The notes under the pieces were generated by a model. The model saw only the letters and a list, made by a program, of their open reading frames with translations, searched no databases and had not been told where the DNA came from. Made by a program: the position numbers and the translations under genes. DNA of 64,000 nucleotides from Anisus vortex (lineage: Eukaryota; Mollusca; Gastropoda; Planorbidae), in contig OX421498.1 in assembly GCA_949126835.1 (NCBI GenBank), forward strand, positions 29,493,581 to 29,557,580, written 5' to 3'. Shown here one piece after another: positions 1-12,403 of this stretch. Positions within the stretch are counted from its first letter, which is position 1, and each line of letters begins with the position of its first letter.

Positions 1-670
1 TGAAGGATGTCAATGTATAGCGAACCAATAATTGATAGCAGTAATTGGATCCTTTAAAATTTTGTGATATCAAATTGGAACTTTGGGCCATGGCACATTT
101 TTAACAAAATCTTTTTTTTTTAAATAACATCTTTCATCACTATCTCAATCGAATTTTATGTTCCTTTTTTTTGTCTATTTAACAATCCTTAAGGGCCTTG
201 CCGAGAGGACGATTTCTATTGAGTATTGAATCCGAGTATTTTGATGTACTATTTGGTCATCCGCGTAGGAGCCGAGTTTTAGCGGAGAATCCCGAGTTTC
301 GTTACCACATTATTAATATGCAAAGCTTTAAACTTGATCTGCTGATTACATTCAACTCTCATCACCAATGCAATGTCCCGTTACCTGCTTACTTACAACA
401 ACGGCAAAAAAATTGACTTAGGCACACGGACCTACTCTGTATTAACACTGTTGATATTTATCCAAACATACCATTTGAATTCGTTCTTATTTGTAACGAG
501 TTATATGCGTACTATTTACAAGCTAATACTACCGAAAAATTGGATATTTGGCCCAGGCATTCTACGAGGCCATCTTCGGCAATAACTGGTTTACTCATCG
601 AAAGTTAATAATATATTTTATGTTGGCTTTTTGATAACGCGAATTACATTTAGTAATTAACTCTTTCAGA
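1..670. other. AT-rich stretch without a recognised gene
   Basis: Only short frames of about 70 codons are open here, none with a recognisable domain. A slightly less AT-rich stretch (about 190-590) is open in shifting frames and might be a decayed exon. I could not match it to any family. Confidence 0.4.
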
Positions 671-679
671 CACAGTTGC

Positions 680-906
680 TCTATGTGGCAAGTGAAGAAG
701 CGTTCACATATTTCTGTGGCCACGGTTTACTAGAACCTTGTTTGTCGCCTTAATTATCCCCCACTACTCTCAGGTATCCATCAAGAGCCCTGGAAAATTC
801 AGGGACACCTTACGTACCCGGGAACAAATCATGCCCTTCACCAGGATTCTGTCAGGGGACTTCGGTACGCTAGCCGAGCGCGCTGCCTCCAGGCTACTGT
901 GCCTAT
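680..906 (-). mobile_element. tRNA-headed SINE, family A (old copy)
   Basis: This is the most diverged of nine copies of one dispersed element. On the minus strand the full element starts with a tRNA-like pol III promoter: a box A of the TAGCCGAGAGG type, then a box B of the GGTTCGAATCC type. Next come a body containing a CCCGGGTCTGG motif and a GTGGCCACAGAAACTGG block, then a tail near GGTACTTTA. In this copy box B is damaged but the order of blocks is intact. Confidence 0.7.
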
Positions 907-2500
907 TCTGATACTTGGACTGATCCAAAATCGAATGAGAAAATCAACTGGCTCTTAAACTAATAACCATTGCAGCGATTGGTGGATTAAACCAGGGGTG
1001 GCCTAATAAGAGAATCAGAAACAGGCTGAAACAACATTATAGACAAAAATAAAGAAGTAAATAGCTGGGCCACATTCTACGCATCTGCGGTAAAATGAAT
1101 AGCTAATTGGCCTGATAATTAATTAGTATACACATTAGTCACCAACCCTTTTCAATAATTTCCTATTTTAATTACAAACTTTAGTATTAACGCAAAGAAA
1201 ATTGTTGTAATATAAGAGCCGAGATACTGCAAGCGGAGAGGGGGGGGGGGACTTTCAAAACGCTCGTGACAGAACTAAACAGTTCCTCTTTTGTATGACT
1301 GTTATAAGAATAATCTCAGTGTATACAAAATATGCACAACTGCCTCGGTTAGCACACAGTATGTAATAGATGAATTGAAAATTGAAACAAAAGTTACATC
1401 TTTTCACATAGGCAAATATTAAATTCACCTGTATAACACGTTTGCATGACTATATCTACATATATATATATGTGTGTATGTGTGTGTGAATGTGTGTTTT
1501 GTGTGTGGGTATCTTTATAAAAATTCAATATCGAGTCGCACAGATAAAACATTATCTGGACAAAGGTTAAGAGAAAATTTTTTTTTACTAAATTGAGTTC
1601 CCCGTAGGGTGTTAAACTATACAGAAAAACAATGAGACGTTAAATCAATTGGCTCGTTAAGAGCACATTTTCGTAATAGTGATATTTTATAGGAGAATAA
1701 AACCCCACATAGGATCAACACATAATATATTTACAGATTTTCGAGATATCAAAATTACCCTTTAGGCCATAAACATGATTTATCAAAATGGCACATATCT
1801 TCACTACCCATCTCATGTAATGTGATTTCATTACTCAATATCCCATATATCTATGCATCAATCTAACCGCGAGTGCAAACATCCTATCTCTCCATCTATG
1901 TATCTATTTATCTACCTGTCTCTATGTCTGACTGTCGGTGCTTTTGTCTGTTATTTGTATGTAGGGCATGCATCATATTGCAAAAAAATAAAAATAATAA
2001 ACGTCACTGCCCTTCAAATAAATATCATCGTAAGCATTTGATTGTTTTTTGAACTAATGCTACACGGTTGAGTCATTTTAGTCAAGCCCGGTTTAAACCA
2101 CTGAGTTATATATATTATATTTGGAGTTCTAATCACTTAAAATAAATCATAAAAATGCGGAGAAAATGCGGACTTTTATACATAGATAAGTCAACCCCCT
2201 TAAGATGGCCGATTTTACCAGGAAACAGCCTACATAAAATGTATTAACTTTTCAGAATTGCGTTAGTGAATTTGATGAAAATGAACTCTTTTACACTGAA
2301 CATAAATTATTATGAATATATCTATATTCTCGTAGTGCTTTTACTGGAATTATTAAATTTGTATTTTAAATTTGGATAGCTCAGTGACATTTACTTAAAT
2401 ACAATAATTTTTATATTACAGTAATGATTAAATTTTAAAGTAATTAAAACAATATCATTAAGTACATATTTAATTTAATATATTTCCGGGTCAAAGGGTC
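907..2500. other. Intergenic, no gene seen
   Basis: AT-rich sequence with a G run near 1241-1250 and a TA/TG simple repeat at about 1455-1510. I see no coding exon or RNA gene. Confidence 0.4.
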
Positions 2501-2504
2501 AAAT

Positions 2505-2675
2505 CGGCCATAATTTTTTTAATTGCCTGAACAAACCAGAAAAACAAATAACTTATCATTTAAAACCCTGACTGTAGAAATGCAGGACTAGACTGAAACC
2601 ACGGGTGTGCGTAGGATGCAAAAATCTTCTTTATAGAAGGAGCGTCTGTAATGTATAAGATAAGATATATTAAAA
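2505..2675 (+). mobile_element. 3' end of a non-LTR retrotransposon (TATAAGATAAG tail)
   Basis: A decayed reverse-transcriptase C-terminus of the LPEQTRKTNNL type is followed by a short hairpin (ATCTTCT...AGAAGGAGCG) and a TATAAGATAAGAT tail. The same end recurs at 5325-5517, 48296-48528 and 50985-51183, and as a bare tail at 13618-13656. 5' truncated. Confidence 0.65.
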
Positions 2676-2845
2676 AGGAAGAACGGTATTGCCAGAGTTC
2701 ATGGTATGTACAATTTTAACTTCTCGTGGAACGCACGAGAAACTTATGATAACGGTAACTTCCTGAAATTTTAGGAATTTCTAGAATTGTTTGAGTCACT
2801 TATACATGAGCCTATTTGCAACATTAGAAACAATGAGACTCATAG

Positions 2846-3128
2846 GGGAGAGCGGGGAGAAGTGGGACATTAAAAATCCCTTCTACGTTAATTTCAATAT
2901 CCTTTTTATATCTTGTATGTACTGAACCAAACAAGTCTTAACAAATACAGCATGTATTAGAGCATTGATTCACTTACCTTGTTTTGATATCTAAGTGTAA
3001 TAAAGTATTGATTTTGTGAGTTTAGTGAAACCATGCCATTGGGGGTGAAGTGGGACAAGTGTGGGTAAAGTGGGAAAAGAGAGTGGGAGAAGTGGGACAT
3101 TTTGGGGAAAAGTGGGACAATATAAAAA
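2846..3128. repeat. Degenerate direct repeats of an AAGTGGGACA motif
   Basis: The motif GRRAAGTGGGACA or a close variant recurs about six times on the plus strand, grouped at 2855-2875 and 3045-3120. This looks like subterminal repeats of a DNA transposon. The minus-strand frame across it (2957-3160) only translates the repeat. Confidence 0.5.
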
Positions 3129-3148
3129 AAACCTCTTAAACAAGTCAA

Positions 3149-3253
3149 AAATTGATCCAAGCAAACTTATTATATTTTAATTATGTTTATTGTCCACTGT
3201 GATCAGCAAATTCAATGAAACAAAATTAGATGTTGCATTTTTACATTCAAAAT
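3149..3253. repeat. 105-bp repeat, copy 1
   Basis: By eye it is identical over 105 bases to 6300-6404, in the same orientation. It directly follows the AAGTGGGACA repeats, so it is probably part of the same mobile element. Confidence 0.85.
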
Positions 3254-3254
3254 T

Positions 3255-3955
3255 ACTTAGGGCCTACTTAGTATCAATAATGATTTAAACTTTCTTAGTT
3301 GGTATAGGCCTACACATTTTAGAAACTCTTTTACATGAAGATATTTCACATTCAAAGTGCCAAAGTCAATTTGAAAAAGGGTTTCAGCCTTTCTAGATGT
3401 TGTTCCTCTAACAATTGGTTGAAACGGAACTGCTTTTATGCCATTGCTAATCATTGAATATCCTGAGGCTCATTTCTATCTGTAAGATAATGTAGATCAA
3501 CTTTTTCTCTTTGGTCTGTGCAATAGATTTTGTTTACATGTTGAACGAATATCAATGTTATAATGATTAAATGCAGAGGTTCTGGCAAGTAAAGTTCCCT
3601 CTGGCTTCATCACAGATAGTTCCGTGTTTCTTTAAAAAAAAATTGTCAACCAATCTCGACCAGCCATCTTACGTTCTACCCTTTTCAAGGGGCAATTTAT
3701 TTTGTTACCTTGAGCCATTTCAAATGCTAAAGCTTTACTTTAATTGTTGTAAGACTATAGAATATCTCGGATCATGTCTTTAGGTAAGTGCATAGCGACT
3801 TTTGTCGTGCAACAGAAAATATTAATAGGTTGTTAATAATTTGGTTAAAACTTTGTATCTGGATATTGATCTATCTTTTTCAAATTATATGAAGTGCAGA
3901 TTTCTATTTGCCAGCTTAATGTGCTCATTCCCTGATATCGTACAAATTTAGAAAA
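3255..3955. other. No recognised gene
   Basis: Two frames of about 65-70 codons (3257-3454 minus, 3571-3783 plus) are open but match no family I know and are not flanked by convincing splice signals. Confidence 0.35.
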
Positions 3956-3959
3956 TTAT

Positions 3960-4640
3960 ATATATACAAGCTAAATTCCCCGGCGTGGACCGGCAAAAAA
4001 ATAAATAGGCCTGTTTAAGCTACAGATAAACATTTCATAAATTACACTGAACAAAAAGATATAGGCTAGATGTAATAATTGTAAGAATATAATTATTTAC
4101 TGAAAACATTTAGGAAAGGGATTTAAAATAAATGTTATCATCGGGATAAAAATAGACAAGTCTTTTTGCTCGGGGGGGGGGGGGGGGGGGGGAAATACAT
4201 AGGCTTAAGTAAGTCTAAAACTACAGATATAATAATGTTATAAACTACAATAAACAAAGGCTATAATAACTTTACAAATATAATTATTATTTATTTACTG
4301 AAAACAGTAAAGAAAATAATTTAAAATAAATATTGTAATCGTGTTAAAAAAAAGCATGTCTTTTTATTTAACAAAAAGTTACGACTATCCCTGTGGATGA
4401 GAATCAAATCCCTGTGGATGAGAATCAAACACCCGTCTTCCGCGTACGTCTAAAAAATAATATTAGATTTTATCTACTGAAAACATTTTAGTAAAGTTTT
4501 AAGTTCTAAAATATGTACAATCTTTAAAAAAAAAAGTAATATTAATGACAATTTTAACAAAAACTAAGGAATCGAACCCAGATCGTCCACGTGGCACTTG
4601 AAGACGCTAACCACTACGCTAGTAAACCACATGTCAATAA
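3960..4640 (-). mobile_element. tRNA-headed composite repeat (minus), with a 22-G run
   Basis: Read on the minus strand, the element starts with a tRNA-like head at about 4640-4560 (box A TAGCGTAGTGGTTAGCG, box B GGGTTCGATTCC). Next are a second box-B-like motif, duplicated at 4385-4430, and two copies of a block containing TTTATCTGTAG and AATAAAAAGACTTG. It ends in GCCGGGGAATTTAGCTTGTA. A run of 22 G (4171-4192, plus strand) sits where the relative at 20318-21405 has the GC-rich CCGGGCAACGCCGGG hairpin. The head and hairpin suggest a SINE or a Helitron-like element, but I cannot tell which. Confidence 0.6.
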
Positions 4641-5320
4641 GGGATCACAAAAGTAAGATATGAGACAATAAGATCACGTGTCTTTAAATAAACTAATTTT
4701 GATTGGCTAGACACACACACAAGCTACTTTATATTTATAGATATAAATACAAATGTACCAAGACATACAACTCAAACTAACATTCTAGATATGCGTCAAT
4801 TCTAACCACAGAAAAGATATAGAATTATAGGAGTCTGACCCACCGCCTAAGGCACCATTTTCACTTGTGCCACTGGATCGAGAGCATATGTTTGGTATAT
4901 TTTAAGCAAAAACGTAATCTGTGAAGCAGTTTACCAACACATTTGTTGTTATTATTATAAACACATTACTCATTTAGTATAGTATTTAATAGGTTTAAGA
5001 TTTATCATTTGTGACATAATAATATCTAGGCTACTGACTATATTAAGACAGAAAAGTACCGGCATATTATCGGAGTTTATAATTTACTGCAAACGAAAAA
5101 ATATATATTTTGCACTTTTGTTATTTAGATAAATTTGTAATACATTTTTAGTTTTTCGAAAAAAAATTCGGGGTATCATACACACTTCTAGTAATACAGT
5201 ATAGGCTACAACAAGCATTAAGTAGCCTACTAACGTATAAATACAACGCACAATATATTTCAAACACTAAGAATGACATGGGTATTCATGTGTAGGATCC
5301 AAAGAATAAAAACTCTAGAT
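4641..5320. other. Intergenic, no gene seen
   Basis: AT-rich, with scattered TAGGCCTAC-type words and no supported exon. Confidence 0.35.
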
Positions 5321-5324
5321 GTTT

Positions 5325-5517
5325 CTTATAGGAATCCGGGCATGAAATGGGTTTCCTGAACTAATCAAGAAAAAAAAACAACTTAACATCCTCTAAGAAA
5401 ATAGAAAAATAATCAAAGGGCAAAAATCTATAAGCAAAACCGCGGATTATCGTAGGGTAGGATGCAACAATCTTCTGCTAAGAAGGTACGACTCTAACAT
5501 ATAAGATAAGATAATAA
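5325..5517 (+). mobile_element. 3' end of the same non-LTR family as 2505-2675
   Basis: A decayed WNG(L/F)PE-type RT C-terminus is followed by the hairpin and ATAAGATAAGATAA tail. It carries stops and frameshifts. Confidence 0.55.
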
Positions 5518-6299
5518 AAAGAAATTAAAATTTTTAGTAAATTATTGTATATCGTTGTATAAATAGTCAAGCACGGTATTGATTAAAACCTTTTGAAACT
5601 TAGAACAAGTGTAACCAGTACTGTGGATAGTGCCGTGAAATCGAAATTACGAAAAAATGTTATCAAAGGACGACGAACATATGATCAATCTCTAAAATGT
5701 TGCAACTATCTCATTTAGGCGCATACAAATTCACAAGGCAGCATCATTAAGCAATCGGAACTTTGTGCTAAATTTGAAGGAAACAGTCGACTTCAACACA
5801 AAAGTGGTTTGTCTTTAGAAGTCATTGTCCGAAAAGTAAAAAAATCAATATCCAGAATAATGCCCTTGAAATCGCACCAATTGAACAGTTTAAAATTCAA
5901 TTCTGAGCTCTTATTGCCGTTTTTCCTAATGGCGTCGTTAGATAAATCATTGTTAGAGTTTGTTATGTTGCTTTTCTTTAGCGTTTGTTCCAGCATGGAC
6001 TTGTAAAGTTCATTTGAAGAGTTCGTCCTTTTTTCTGAAGAAGATAAAGTCTACAACAGCCGATGAATTAAAATCAATAACAAAAGTTACAATAGAGAGA
6101 TGCTCTTGTAACTCAGGACTAAACAACCAAAATATCAGTTTGACTACTTCTATAGGAGATATTTTGAGAATACTAGATACTATAAGGATCATGTAATTTT
6201 AAATGATATCGTAGTCCTCAGGGCTAAGCGACTAGAGATCGTTGGGCGAAGCGATAAAGAGCAGAAAAAAATTTCTACAAGTGCCATCGTCATGAAGAT
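5518..6299. other. No recognised gene
   Basis: Four overlapping frames of 60-78 codons occur on both strands at 5793-6196. Frames open on both strands over the same bases, with no family match, argue against a gene. Confidence 0.35.
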
Positions 6300-6404
6300 A
6301 AATTGATCCAAGCAAACTTATTATATTTTAATTATGTTTATTGTCCACTGTGATCAGCAAATTCAATGAAACAAAATTAGATGTTGCATTTTTACATTCA
6401 AAAT
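6300..6404. repeat. 105-bp repeat, copy 2
   Basis: Identical to 3149-3253 by eye. The flanks differ completely, so only this piece was copied or survives. Confidence 0.85.
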
Positions 6405-6842
6405 CCTTTTTTGAAATTACACTTCAGAAAGTCGCATTGGCTTCAAGTGACTTTCTTTGACATGTCACATTTGGCTTGGAGCCTGGGCAATGAATCGGTC
6501 TGCAATAACATTATTTTGTTTTTTTGGTGAAACCATTGCTCTATGTTGATTGAATTGAATTAAATTGTTGAATTTCCGGCCCATCAACATCAAAGGTTAT
6601 ATAGGGCCTTTTTGATAATAATGTTGTCATGTTTTCCTTGCATCCATTTTATTGTTCTTATATCTTTAAATTCTGTTGTACAGTTGTATGTCTTTAATAT
6701 AGTTTATAATAAGTATGAATGGGGCATTCGTTGAAAACTGAGTTAAATTCACAAAAAGAAGTTATACACAATATTTGGAAGTAATAGATATATTATATAA
6801 GATTGACACAGGCATTGTAATATTACTGAGTTGTTACAGAGA

Positions 6843-7430
6843 CTATCGATACAGAGACATGCCAGTTTGAAGTCTCTTTTCTTCCAAACGTATGAAATAT
6901 TCTGGAGAAAAAAAAGAATAATACGTGGCTTTTGATATTATTAATTTATCATGCGGTGTAATATTAGCTTGGACTCCTAGCGTCCATGTCTGTATTTTGT
7001 TTGATCCACTGTGTACATTACAATTAAATACGTCCATATTGGCATAAACTAAACTAGTATCCTTATAGAAAACAGGCACATTGTTGATAAGGTCAATAAA
7101 TGAGTTATAGTTGATTGAGCTCTGCGTAAATTCTGTCTGATTGGGACAGCTACTAGTTTTAGCCCACATGTTAGCAGGTTTCGAACATTCAATCTGTAAG
7201 TCCAGCTTGTGTCCGAATCTGTCTAGACTGAGCACTTCAAGACATTCGACAGCAATGTCATCACAGCATGTCCTGTAAACAATATACCTGATGTCGCAAG
7301 AGCAGCCATTTGGGAGGGGGGGGGTTCGGCATGTAGGCCTAATATCCACAAGGTTTCGGACATGAAGTGACCATTCTTTCTTTTTGTTGAGGTGGAATTG
7401 AAAAGTATATTTTTGGGGCGTGCTGTACAT
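6843..7430 (-). CDS. Possible exon of a secreted or receptor ectodomain with a somatomedin-B-like motif
   Basis: A 195-codon frame, unusually long for this AT-rich sequence and not made of repeats. Residues about 40-63 read CSCDIRYIVYRTCCDD...C, which resembles the C-x-CD...VYxxCCxD pattern of somatomedin-B-like domains at the N-terminus of lophotrochozoan class-B-like 7TM receptors. Farther on, a VPVFYKDTSLVYANMDVF segment resembles the conserved stretch that follows in such ectodomains. No membrane span is present, so this would be one internal exon. One expected cysteine is replaced (CDIRY), so it may be a decaying copy. No partner exons are seen nearby. The frame's own Met may not be a true start: a TTAG acceptor-like site lies just upstream. 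Family assignment is tentative. Confidence 0.35.
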   Translation of the reverse strand: MYSTPQKYTFQFHLNKKKEWSLHVRNLVDIRPTCRTPPLPNGCSCDIRYIVYRTCCDDIAVECLEVLSLDRFGHKLDLQIECSKPANMWAKTSSCPNQTEFTQSSINYNSFIDLINNVPVFYKDTSLVYANMDVFNCNVHSGSNKIQTWTLGVQANITPHDKLIISKATYYSFFSPEYFIRLEEKRLQTGMSLYR

Positions 7431-8850
7431 AGAATCTAAGTGTTATCAAATACTTAAGCACAAAGAAAGCACAATAAGAATGGAGCGAAACAATAAATAT
7501 TAAGAATGTCTAATCTTTGATAAAAACTGTGCCTGTAAAGAAATTACTATTTGTTCTATTAAACTACAACTATTCACACATATCTTGCTAGTGTCTGGTT
7601 ATTAATGTTCTACAATGGTTTTACTTTAAGACATTCTTACTTGTATCTATCTATATATCTTTCTAATATATATTCTAAACCTGCACATTTGAGAAAACTA
7701 TTTAATAACCAAAATTTCTAAATATTTATCTGCTTATCAGTCTACAATCTACATGTTTATGGTTGGTATACCAGCGTTCATGTTATCTTTGATCAGTGAT
7801 CTTTTCCCAATTCTATTTGAAATAAATAGGTAACATTTATAGTGAGTTTCCTTTTTTTAACTGATACATAATATATGAAAATATTAAATTAATTATAATC
7901 AACCCTGAATTTTTACTTGTTTTAAAAATTTACTTTCTATGTTAAGTAGTTATTATTACTTTCACAAGAACTCCCATGTTTTGGTATTTGGGATTTCAGC
8001 AATGACATGAAGCAGCTGTTCCTTTCCATTCACCTTCCCTCTTCTTACCCATTAACTTTTCATTGACTCTCTGTACCCATGGGCCTCATCGCTGACGAAG
8101 TGTGGAAACCACCAGTACGCTTGCGTCAAGTGTACACCGGTGGGCTGACTCATGGGGGACAGCCCCTGCTGCGCGTCCGGGGTCTAATTGCACCGTCAAG
8201 TGTCCCCTGAGCCGCCGTGGGGAGGATGCAATGTGCACATCGTTCTCGCATCAACCCTGCAGTGATGCCGTGATGTTATAAAATGTCTTTAAATTCAATT
8301 TTTTCAATAATAGTAGCCTTCAAACTTTTATGTGAAGTAGATCTAGATAAACATTTTAACTAACAAAAATTGTATATTTGATATCAAAATATGGATGCAG
8401 TAATTTTAGTCACACTAAGTGATAAATTTTGTATAAATAAAATTAGGTCGGTTAAAAAACAACAAGGCAAGGGAAATAGCTCAAAATATAAAAACCCTGA
8501 TATGTCTGCCTCAGTTTTCCTTCTTTGTTACCCACCTTTCATTACTTAAAAAATCATAACTTTTTTTTTAAAATCTAATTTTAATGAATGATATAGGCTA
8601 CTAATGGAATTCTTTCCATAATATTTTTCTATTGATATACATAAAAAAAATTCTTTTTTTTAAATTTTATGTTACATACCTAACTAATGATATAAACTTT
8701 TATAAAAAAATATTAAAATAAACTGAATAAATTTTGTTTCAGCTTACGAGACCCAGCATTAATAATATCTATAAATAGAAATCAATGTGGAAAGGTCGGA
8801 AAATTGGAGCCGTCCTTTAATTAAATTAATTTGATACAATCTCCTTATTT
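7431..8850. other. Intergenic, no gene seen
   Basis: AT-rich except for a GC-rich island at about 8085-8260. The island has no long frame and no tRNA-like fold that I can find, and may be a piece of a mobile element. Confidence 0.35.
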
Positions 8851-8859
8851 CTACTTAAT

Positions 8860-9005
8860 GTGTACACAGAGCCCACACAAGCCTATGTAGCGCCCCAGGG
8901 CAAAAGTTTCAGCGACGCTCCCTTGCATTCTGTAACTGCTTTATTTAGTCCTATAATTAGACTATATTTGCCGCCCCTAGAAGTGTTGTCTCTGGCATAT
9001 GCCCC
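8860..9005. repeat. About 145-bp dispersed repeat, copy 1
   Basis: It begins ACAGAGCCCACACAAGCCTA and ends near CATATGCCCCCC. The second copy is at 35793-35945. There it is missing from the paralogous duplicated unit, so it is a mobile sequence. The plus-strand frame 8860-9297 merely runs through it. Confidence 0.65.
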
Positions 9006-9039
9006 CCCCTCCCCGAGGGAACTGTGTTTATATAAAGTT

Positions 9040-9305
9040 TTTTTATTGAGTAATGGTAATGGTAATGGTAATTTATATAGCGCTTCTATCCATGCTATAT
9101 TAGCATGCTCAGTGCGCTCTAGAAGACTATTAATCTGTGAGAGGTTTCACTGCTGCCGGTTAAGCGCATGTGATAACAACTCAATATTAACGTCATCTAG
9201 TCCCAAAACTCCTGTAGGGCGACAGGGATCTGCCGGTGGTGGGGCTCGAACCCGCGACGTGTCAAGTGGTTTTTTGGTTGACAGTCTGGTGAGCTAACCG
9301 CTAGG
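9040..9305 (-). mobile_element. tRNA-headed SINE, family B, with a GCGCTATATAAAT tail
   Basis: On the minus strand a tRNA-like head (box A TAGCGGTTAGCTCACC, box B CGGGTTCGAGCCC) is followed by a GATCCCTGTCGCCCT body. A tail of AGCGCTATATAAATTACC then runs into ATTACC repeats at 9050-9070. The tail resembles the end of the CR1-like LINE at 15410-16060. Confidence 0.75.
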
Positions 9306-10180
9306 CCTAAGTTATCAATGAAATAATTTCTCTTTTTTTTTGTGAATATTCGCTTGTAATAAACCTTGTAACTCTTTTCTGAATTTGGTGTAATTTTTTT
9401 TTTAAAATGTTTTCTTTAGTTGCTGAGTCCCATACAGTAGATGCATGGCCTATTCGAGTATTAATCTAACTAATGTGATTTAGTCTTTCTTTCATTGCCA
9501 CATTTTCAAACGACTGCGGGGCCTCGCGGCATTGATGCGTTGGCTCAACAATAATTGAGGCTAGAGGAATTGTTGGTTTAACATACTAAACACAGATGAT
9601 TGTTATTTTCAGATAACATCTTTTGACAATAGCTTCATTGTTGTGTGCATTCAAGTGCCCTTATAAAAGAAACAAAAAGATCAAATGTTTCTTTATTTAA
9701 ACTAACTTGTAAATAGCAAAATCAATACGATTCTAACTTAAACTAAGTCAATACAATACATAATCTAACTAAAAGAGAATCGCATTGAAACCTGACATGC
9801 TAACACATACTGATCAATTAAAAGAATAGATATATTTGTTTGTACCTAATGATGCAAGCAGACGCTACATATGTCATATACTTCATAAACTTGCATGTAT
9901 TCATATAAGCAAGTTTTAGGAATAAACCATTAGTAATAAAGAAAAAAATCTATAGGATAACATTAAATTCAGAGTCACTTGAAATGTATATATTGGTCAG
10001 TGTTTAAAATAATACATGTACGTTTATAGATACTTCTAAGTCATAAGCAAATAACAATGGCCGAGACGTCTTGCATCAATAGTATTGTTTCCGTGCCTAA
10101 TCAATTCTTTTTATAGATCAGTGTCTTACGCCTGAGATAAACTAGACAAAGAGAAAAGATTTAACATAAATATACAACGG
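9306..10180. other. Intergenic, no gene seen
   Basis: AT-rich sequence with no supported feature. Confidence 0.35.
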
Positions 10181-10394
10181 AATCTAACTGTAAAGGACAA
10201 AATAAAATAGTAAAGTCAAAATTTACAAAGGTATAAATCTATCCTACGAAACAATGTAAGCTGCAACTTAGAGACAATGCTTTGACTAATACGTTACAAA
10301 TTTCAAAGTGGCGCTTTTTGAATAGAGGCAAAACATACAGTGCTAGAGTAGATTTTATGTTATCGTAGTTAACAGAAACATCTACTTCAACACA

Positions 10395-10807
10395 CACCTG
10401 TTGTCAGACTTTACTCCACTACATATTTACTATACTCATCTAATGTATTCACATATCTACTCTATTCTCATACTCAAACTCATCTACTTTAATCTCATAC
10501 ATATCTAGTCTACTCTAATACTGATCTACTCTACTTACCTATTAATCTACTCTCACAGACTCATATACTCTACTCTCATACTCATCTACGCTACTCTCAT
10601 AATCATCTACTCCACTCTAATACTCATCTATTCTATCATACAGATCTACTCTGCTCTCATACTCATTTACTTTACTCACATACTATAATCATCTACTCAA
10701 TTCTACTCTATCCTCATACTGATCTTCTCTACACTCATACTCATCTACTCTACTCTCATACTCATCTATTCTACTCTCCTACTGATCTACTCTACCCTCA
10801 TATCTAA
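10395..10807 (+). repeat. CTACTCTCATACTCAT satellite, unit-1 copy
   Basis: Degenerate tandem array of roughly 21-33 bp units rich in CTACTCTCATACTC. The same satellite is much longer and more regular at 33259-34615 and occurs at the third fragment (22490-22612 and 23161-23210). Confidence 0.9.
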
Positions 10808-11041
10808 TCATCTGAGCAGCACGCAGTTAAAAACCTTGCCTAGGATGGACATTAAGGTGATTTTTCTGTAGTTAGAACAAGAGTTTAGATCCCCCTTCTT
10901 TGGGATTTTGCCAGCTTGTTGGATAGGGCGACTTTTAACACTTCCTGATTGGCCTTTTCTTTTAGGAGGGAGGTGTTGTGCTGTTTGCTCTGTGTAATGT
11001 CTTTTCAGTTTCAATCGTGCGACTATGAGATGTTGGTCCAC
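10808..11041 (-). mobile_element. RTE-like LINE fragment (start of reverse transcriptase)
   Basis: The minus-strand translation contains AGKIPKKGDLNSCSNYRKIT followed by LMSILGKVFN, the typical beginning of the RT domain in RTE-type LINEs, preceded by a DQHLIVARLKLK segment from the endonuclease-RT linker. Truncated at both ends and absent from the matching place in unit 2. Confidence 0.8.
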
Positions 11042-11876
11042 ACATTTAGTCTATTTGGCAACATATGGAGTTGTAAGACGAACAAAAAGTAATATTATTG
11101 TTATATTTTGAAATGGATGGAATTAAGTTGTTGTTGTAAATACATAGAGTTTAGTTAAACCCCAAGCGAGGCGTTGTGTTAACATTGTAAACAACAATAC
11201 AGCCAATAATTGTGTGACTATCCAGTAAAGTATTGCAGTACAAAACATAAAAGACAATAAACTAAAGATAAACCTTTTGTTCCAAAATATAGTGTCGATA
11301 TTGAAACAATGACCACTTGCAATGTCAAGTTGACATTAAAGTAATACACTTCACCATTAGGGTTAAAACTGTGTACGTATGTATGTGATGGTGTGGGTGG
11401 GGGAGTGGATGGGTAACAATATACGTCAGCAATACGTGGCAGAGCGTCCATTAGTGCCTTTAGCAGGGGCTAACAACATTTTTGTGTGCTTGTGTGGCAA
11501 AATCTTGCTACATCTCCTGACACAGATTTTCTTGCGTGGCAAACGAAATTTGTGAGAAGATTTTCTTAACACCTTATAATATGATGACGGAAACATGTAT
11601 GTATTCATCTTCAAACAAGATAGCAAGAGCAACAAATCTTTCTATTTTCAAAAGAAGAAATCAGAAAAGATATTTGTCTGAGAAAAAGGTGCAACTAAAT
11701 TTTCAATTATGATTATGTCACTTTATTTAATAAAATGTCAGTAAAAATAATATGTTTGGCCTGAAAAGTTTGCATCTTCTTTTGATATTATTTTTTATCA
11801 GGTTGATCTCTGCTACGCAGAGATATTCACGAACTACTGATTTTATCCGTCGTGATACTACTGTTATAAAAGTATC

Positions 11877-12145
11877 CAGTTGGGTCCAAATTGATTCATG
11901 GGGGCCGGTAAAACAGCGTTAACCAGTTTCTGGGGCCACAGCATACTAGATGATTGTGTGGCCAGCTTTAAGCACAGCCTCCCTTTACTTTACCCCAGCT
12001 AAGGTCAGGTACCCATCAGAGCTGGGTAGACTCAGGGACACACTCCAGATCCTGGAAAAAAAAACCTAGCCTGCACCAAGATTCAAACCCAGGAACTTCG
12101 GTATGCCAGCCGAACGCGCTACCGCACGGACATCGTGTCCCCGTA
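11877..12145 (-). mobile_element. tRNA-headed SINE, family A
   Basis: Full-length copy. The tRNA-like head is at about 12145-12060 (GCGCGTTCGGCTGGC and a degraded box B), the GTGGCCAGC and CTGGGGCCACAG blocks are at 11930-11965, and the tail is at 11877. Unit 2 lacks it. Confidence 0.85.
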
Positions 12146-12403
12146 ATGGTTTGTTTTTCTTTATTTTTTCACTGCCAAACTATGTGGGTTTTTCTAAGAC
12201 TACAAATGAGGACATAAAAAAAAAAAAAAAAAAAAAAAAAACAAAAAAAATTCACATTTTGAAGATAAAAACACAAATTGTGGCCCTTGCAATACAAAAA
12301 ATGGGTTTTTAGCAACAAAAAAAAACTACTAAAAATAAAAAGTGGTCCAAACCACCTAGATGGAACAAAAAGAAGCAAAAAGAATGTATAAATCGATGAA
12401 AAT

